Positions 60,321 through 64,000 of a DNA stretch of 64,000 nucleotides are shown here, piece by piece; the first letter of the stretch is position 1, and each line of letters begins with the position of its first letter. The notes under the pieces are model-generated. The model saw nothing but the letters and a program-made list of their open reading frames with translations, made no database searches and was not told the DNA's origin. The stretch lies in assembly GCF_001507435.1 (NCBI RefSeq), contig NZ_LMWH01000241.1, positions 1 to 64,000 on the forward strand, written 5' to 3'. The translations under genes were made by a program, and so were the position numbers. The DNA is from Streptomyces sp. NRRL F-5122. Its GTDB lineage: Bacteria > Actinomycetota > Actinomycetes > Streptomycetales > Streptomycetaceae.

Positions 60321-60529
60321 GAGACGCCGCCGGTTCGGCCGTGGGGGTGCTTGCGAATCGTCCGTGCTGCGTCGAATCGTGCCCATGCCTGTCCGGCTCG
60401 CTTGGCAGCGGTCAGTGCGGCAGCGGCTTCTTCGCACATAGAGCAGCCGGCGGTGGGACGAGCTTCGTACAACCAATCGTCCAGGGGTAGCTCAACCGGC
60501 GCTTGCGGATGGCGAGTCGGCTCGGTCAC
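60317..60529 (-). CDS. Small CxxC hypothetical protein of an integrative element
   Basis: 70 residues. DDWLYEARPTAGCSMCEEAAAALTAAKRAGQ carries a CxxC pair that could bind a metal or be redox active, followed by a basic helical tail. Coupled on both sides by ATGA overlaps. Small proteins with this cysteine pattern recur next to replication genes of Streptomyces integrative elements. Function unknown. Confidence 0.6.
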   Translation of the reverse strand: MTEPTRHPQAPVELPLDDWLYEARPTAGCSMCEEAAAALTAAKRAGQAWARFDAARTIRKHPHGRTGGVS

Positions 60530-60792
60530 CTAACACCCCCGGCGTAGCTGTGGTGGCTCCCCGCCAGCACGGGCGTCCCGCGTCTCTTGGGCTGCGGTCG
60601 CCGTGCTTGCTGGCGCTCCCATGCGATCGTGTACGGCCGGACAAGTGCTCCGCCCACCTGGGGGGCCGACTTTCGAGACCTGCGGCGGGGGGTGGATACG
60701 GCTTCCGGCCGTCGAGTTTCCCGAATCGGTCCGGGCCAGTGCTCTCGGGCGGGCAGGGCTAATACGAGGCACAGCGCGAATAGAGTGCGCAC
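60526..60792 (-). CDS. Small hypothetical protein, first of a coupled trio
   Basis: 88 residues from a GTG with a perfect AGGAGG seven bases upstream. A hydrophobic start (LFALCLVLALPAREHWPG) may be a short signal or anchor; the rest is basic, rich in Arg and Pro. The stop overlaps the next gene as ATGA. Its strong ribosome binding site supports the whole trio as real genes. Confidence 0.6.
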   Translation of the reverse strand: MRTLFALCLVLALPAREHWPGPIRETRRPEAVSTPRRRSRKSAPQVGGALVRPYTIAWERQQARRPQPKRRGTPVLAGSHHSYAGGVR

Positions 60793-60942
60793 AGCGGAAC
60801 CTCCTAAGTTCCGTCAGCCCCTGGGAAACGGCCCTCGCCCGGCCGTCCTGGGGGCGCCCTTTCACCTTGGCCAACAGTACCCTTAGTTGACCGCAGTTAT
60901 CTACGGATGCATGGAAACCTGTGGTCACCCACGATCGGGGTC

Positions 60943-61188
60943 ATGGACCTGGACCGTACGCGCCCGCTGTGGAGGCAGATTGCGGCGGAGATCATCCGCC
61001 GCATTGAAGGCGGCGTCTATCCGCCCGGCAGTCGAGTACCGAGCACGCTGGAAATCGCGCAGGAGTTCGGCGTGGTCAATGCCACAGCGGCCAAGGCCAT
61101 GCGGCACGTGCGGGAGCAGGGGTACACGCGTGGGGAAGTCGGGTTGGGTACCTTTGTCGCCGATTCGCTGCCGACCGGCGACGGCTGA
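60943..61188 (+). CDS. Short GntR-type winged-helix regulator
   Basis: 81 residues that are only a GntR winged helix: PLWRQIAAEIIRRIEGGVYP, then PSTLEIAQEFGVVNATAAKA. No ligand domain follows. Regulators of this size control plasmid and integrative-element genes. Divergent from the trio of small genes, so it probably represses them and itself. An upstream in-frame ATG at 60907 adds 12 residues and is possible. Confidence 0.8.
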   Translation: MDLDRTRPLWRQIAAEIIRRIEGGVYPPGSRVPSTLEIAQEFGVVNATAAKAMRHVREQGYTRGEVGLGTFVADSLPTGDG

Positions 61189-61268
61189 CAACGTCAGAAT
61201 GTCGAAACCCTGACACAGGGGTCGGCAGCGGTAACTCGAGCCGCACTCCTGCCTCTGGCGTGCGCAGC

Positions 61269-61305
61269 GTCCTGCGCAATCCCGTGCCGCCGGGCCGCGC
61301 AGGAC
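61269..61305. terminator. Hairpin between gntR and the replication-relaxation gene
   Basis: GTCCTGCGC, 19-base loop, GCGCAGGAC between convergent genes. Confidence 0.4.
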
Positions 61306-61404
61306 AGGGCGGTGGCTGTGCAAACCCCCTTGAGTTCGGGTGCGCAGCGGGTGCAACACCGTGACCTGCTGTGGTCGGGCCGTGCGCACCGCTGCGTGAG
61401 GCGG

Positions 61405-62286
61405 CTACCGCATCCAGCTGGCTCTCTGGTCGGGGTCTTGGACAGGGCGCCACACGGGCGCTGACGGGCCGTGTTGGAGCAGATCTGTCAGTGGCGCCGC
61501 CAAGACGGGGACCTCGCGCAGGAAGCCGGAAAGCGCCAGGGTCGTGGCGGCTGCGCGCAGGGCGCCGATGCGAGTCTCGATACCGGCAGGGCCGGTGCCG
61601 GCCAGGACGAACAGCAGCCGCGGGAAGAGTGGGTAGTGCCGCCGCCATTCCTCCTGAGGCAAAGGCTCGGCAAGCTGGCGCCGTCCGAGAGGCGCGGGCG
61701 TATAGCGATGGAGACCGGCGTAGGTGGTGAGCTTCGCCGCCAGCCGCTCCGGGCCCATGGTGGCCCTGTCCACCTCCACGAACGCCCGCAGCATGGAACC
61801 CTTGTGGCCTTCACTACCGTGCCGGTAGAACAACAGTGCATCTGGGATGACGGCCTCACGGCTTCCGAGAGGGTGGTAGACCTCGGGCAGCCAGTCCAGT
61901 GGTAGGCAGACCTCGCCGCGGCGGCGGGCATCCTCGACGAAGGCGAGCCCGGTCTCCGTCACTACCAGCGCGTGTGCGACCCGCAACCGCGCAGCGGTTG
62001 GATCGGACACGGTCTTGGGCGGCCGCCGCCCTCGCAGCTCCGGCCACTCCGAGGCGACCTGCACGCCGTACTGGGTGGAGAACCAGACTCTCAGCCGTCC
62101 GGCTTGCGGCAGCGTGATGCGGTCGACGAGCCCCTCAACGCGTAGCTTGGCCAGCCGCCGCCGGGTCTGCTCGATGCGCACCTCGGGGCCGAGTATCCGG
62201 TGCATCTGCTCGGTTGTGGCCATCCGGTACTGCGTCAGCACCGCAAGTGCCAACCGGTCACCACTGCCCGCATCCACGTTCGTCAT
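61405..62286 (-). CDS. Replication-relaxation family protein
   Basis: 293 residues. N-terminal winged helix (VLTQYRMATTEQMHRILGPE), then a nuclease-like or scaffold region with VIPDALLFYRH and FVEVDRATMGPERLAAKLTT, the pattern of the Replication-relaxation family found on actinobacterial and Firmicutes mobile elements. It is thought to be involved in plasmid replication or transfer. The neighbouring helicase/translocase (TraB/FtsK-like), replication initiator and integrase genes expected of an intact element are missing, so this is probably a remnant. Confidence 0.82.
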   Translation of the reverse strand: MTNVDAGSGDRLALAVLTQYRMATTEQMHRILGPEVRIEQTRRRLAKLRVEGLVDRITLPQAGRLRVWFSTQYGVQVASEWPELRGRRPPKTVSDPTAARLRVAHALVVTETGLAFVEDARRRGEVCLPLDWLPEVYHPLGSREAVIPDALLFYRHGSEGHKGSMLRAFVEVDRATMGPERLAAKLTTYAGLHRYTPAPLGRRQLAEPLPQEEWRRHYPLFPRLLFVLAGTGPAGIETRIGALRAAATTLALSGFLREVPVLAAPLTDLLQHGPSAPVWRPVQDPDQRASWMR

Positions 62287-62921
62287 CGTCGGCTGCTCCG
62301 TCTCCCCTGCGGTGCGACACCAGCGTGTCCGGCGCCGTGCGTACCGTCAGATCAGCAGCTGGCCCCGACCAGACCACCGACCCTGAAGCCCCGACCACAG
62401 TCACGATCCGACAACCGCAATTCCGACCGGGCTGACACCCCGCCTGACAACCCTGCCGACAAACGCCCGCACCCAGCAGCGGACGAGGCTGCAAAACCGC
62501 AGATCACCATGGCTGTCCGGGCATGGTCGCCAGCCCGACAACCCTCTGCCCTCTCCCCTTGCCCGGCTGCCTGACTGTGTGGGGGTGGTGGGGCGGCACG
62601 CGTGACAGGGAAAATGGCGAGGGTGCGGGCGGCCACATGTTGCATTGCGCGTCGGCATGGCCCCCGCGCTCCGCGCCGGAGGGGGCCAGCGCGGATCAGA
62701 CGAGCCCAGGAAGCCCGTCGGCGCCGGGCTGTGCTGGGCCGGCCGCTAGGAGGACGGCCTCTCCGGATCCTTTCCCGGAAACAGCGCACCTGGCTCCCTG
62801 AGGACATTCACTGAGGCAGACACCATGCCCTGTTCTCCGATGCGGCTCTGCTCGTGACGCCTTGGCGGCCCCGGCTGTTGGACGCCCCACGACCCGATCA
62901 GCGGATCACGATCTCAGGACA
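62287..62921. other. 635-bp region without a recognised gene
   Basis: Sequence on both strands lacks family matches and ribosome binding sites. Less GC-rich around 62280-62600 than typical for the window. It probably contains the right end of the element remnant, but I found no attachment-site duplication. Confidence 0.45.
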
Positions 62922-63932
62922 CTAGGCGGTGTGCCGGTGGAGGGTGATGTCGACGAGCAGGGCGCGGTGGTCGCTGTCCGCGATGTCGAGGAAGCGGGCC
63001 GAGTTCGCCGAGAAGTCCCGGGAGACGAGGACGTGGTCGATCTGGGCGCCGAGCGGCGGGGCGGTCCTGGCCGGCCAGGAGGGAGTGCGGGGGGCCTCGG
63101 CGAGGCGGGCGCCGTCGCGCAGGCCGGTGTCGAGGATACGGCGGAAGGCGGCGTGGTCCTGGGAGGCGTTGAAGTCCCCGGCGACAATCGTGGGGGTGCC
63201 TGCGGCGGCCGCCGCGTAGGTGCGCAGCTCCCCCAGCTCGTGCTGCCAGAGCGAGAGCTGGCCGGGGAGCGGGGGCATGGGGTGGGCGAGCTGGAGACGT
63301 ACGGTGTGGCCGCGGACGTCGGCGACGGCCCCGGGCATGCCCATGGTGCCGGGCACACCGGGCGCGGCCTTCAGCGGGAACCGGCTGAGGATGAGCGACC
63401 CGTCGGAACCGGCGCCCTCGACGGCCCGGCGGTAGGGGTAGGCGCCGGCCGCTCCGCCGAAGGCGCGCTCCAGCGTGGCCGAGCACTGGTACTCGCACTC
63501 CTCGACGAACACGATGTCCGGGCGCTCACGGCGGATCGCGGGCAGGAGGGAGTCCGTTCCGCGGCCGAACTCCACGTTGGAGGTCAGCACCCGGAACTCG
63601 GCGAGCGGGGTGCCGGTGGGCTCGGCGGGCCTGCCGTAGGGCTCGATGAACCAGGCGAGCGCGGCCAGCACGACGACGCTCCAGACCATGCCGGTGCGCC
63701 AGCGTGCGAGCAGGGCGAGCACGAGTGCGGAGGCGGCCGGGGCGAGCAACCACGGCAGGAAGGCCAGCAGCTGGGGGACCGGTGTGACCGCGTCGGTGTC
63801 GGCGGCACGGCAGCCCACGACGACGCTCACACCGGCGAGCACCAGCCCGGCGAGCCAGGCCGCCGCGCTCCGCCCCCGGGGCCGGCGCAGGGTGTCGGCC
63901 GGCCCGGTCCGTTCCGCGGTCGCTGTCCGCAC
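62922..63932 (-). CDS. Membrane endonuclease/exonuclease/phosphatase family protein
   Basis: 336 residues. Three membrane segments in the first 95 residues (AAWLAGLVLAGVSVVVGC, LLAPAASALVLALLA, GMVWSVVVLAALAWFI), then an EEP catalytic domain: LTSNVEFGRG, DIVFVEECEYQC (metal glutamate), IVAGDFNASQDHAAFRR, AQIDHVLVSRDF and DSDHRALLVDI. Its location outside the cytoplasm suggests action on external nucleic acids, phospholipids or phosphates; the substrate is unknown. Upstream of the start only 68 bases are in the window. Confidence 0.88.
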   Translation of the reverse strand: MRTATAERTGPADTLRRPRGRSAAAWLAGLVLAGVSVVVGCRAADTDAVTPVPQLLAFLPWLLAPAASALVLALLARWRTGMVWSVVVLAALAWFIEPYGRPAEPTGTPLAEFRVLTSNVEFGRGTDSLLPAIRRERPDIVFVEECEYQCSATLERAFGGAAGAYPYRRAVEGAGSDGSLILSRFPLKAAPGVPGTMGMPGAVADVRGHTVRLQLAHPMPPLPGQLSLWQHELGELRTYAAAAAGTPTIVAGDFNASQDHAAFRRILDTGLRDGARLAEAPRTPSWPARTAPPLGAQIDHVLVSRDFSANSARFLDIADSDHRALLVDITLHRHTA

Positions 63933-64000
63933 GTGGCGCCGCCCTTCCCTCGTAGGACCCGATGTCCGAATCCTCCCCCGAAGACGGGGTGGGAGGGAAA

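Noticed and set aside
62352..62807. Arg-rich 151-codon frame between the replication-relaxation and EEP genes
   Set aside because: Composition is that of a random GC-rich frame; no ribosome binding site or family.

Overview
The window is high-GC actinobacterial DNA, almost certainly from a Streptomyces chromosome. The signs are very high third-position GC, GTG and TTG starts, chains of genes joined by ATGA or TGATG overlaps, mycothiol-dependent and proteasome-activator genes, two branched-chain keto acid dehydrogenase operons about 11 kb apart (an arrangement known in Streptomyces), aspS and metS close together, and SpoIIE-type phosphatase and Ser/Thr kinase genes. A perfect parS site and several DnaA-box nonamers between genes suggest a position in the chromosome core, not far from oriC. 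No rRNA, tRNA, CRISPR array or intact insertion sequence was seen.

Layout. (1) 0-6.4 kb: a J-domain protein, a rhodanese, an acyl-CoA dehydrogenase behind a KstR-like palindrome, and paaABCDE (phenylacetyl-CoA epoxidase) on the minus strand. (2) 6.4-10 kb: a DUF5819/HTTM membrane gene pair, a 27-bp minisatellite and a TrmH-type methyltransferase. (3) 10-14 kb: paaN, and divergent from it paaH with a TetR regulator (PaaR-like). (4) 14-18.3 kb: an Lrp regulator (bkdR) divergent from bkdABC. A nearly identical 14-bp palindrome lies in front of paaA, between paaN and paaH, and in front of bkdA, which suggests one TetR regulon covering phenylacetate and branched-chain acid breakdown. (5) 18.4-24.2 kb: a MobA-like gene coupled to moeA, a parS site, a quinone oxidoreductase, an anchored hypothetical protein and the proteasome activator Bpa. 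(6) 24.2-29 kb: two divergent Ser/Thr kinases and an APH-fold phosphotransferase. (7) 29.4-33 kb: the second dehydrogenase operon, bkdFGH. (8) 33-38 kb: a D,D-carboxypeptidase, a GntR/MFS pair, a nitrilase-family hydrolase and a mycothiol-dependent enzyme. (9) 38-51.8 kb: LURP-one/GlxA, cupin, thioredoxin-NHL, DUF6458, M18 aminopeptidase, a long acyl-CoA dehydrogenase, SseB, pirin, an AI-2E-family transporter and a multidomain SpoIIE phosphatase. (10) 52-60 kb: aspS, metS, a frameshifted VWA gene and a PhoX phosphatase behind a PHO box. (11) 60-62.3 kb: the remnant of an integrative element (three coupled small genes, a short GntR and a replication-relaxation protein), then a membrane endonuclease/exonuclease/phosphatase family gene.

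Metabolically the window is rich in acyl-CoA catabolism: epoxidation of phenylacetyl-CoA, ring opening, beta-oxidation steps, two branched-chain keto acid dehydrogenase complexes without a local E3, and two unrelated acyl-CoA dehydrogenases. The best leads for new biology are the shared PaaR-like operator at bkdA, the HTTM/DUF5819 pair, and a possible small secreted peptide locus at 47.2-47.4 kb.
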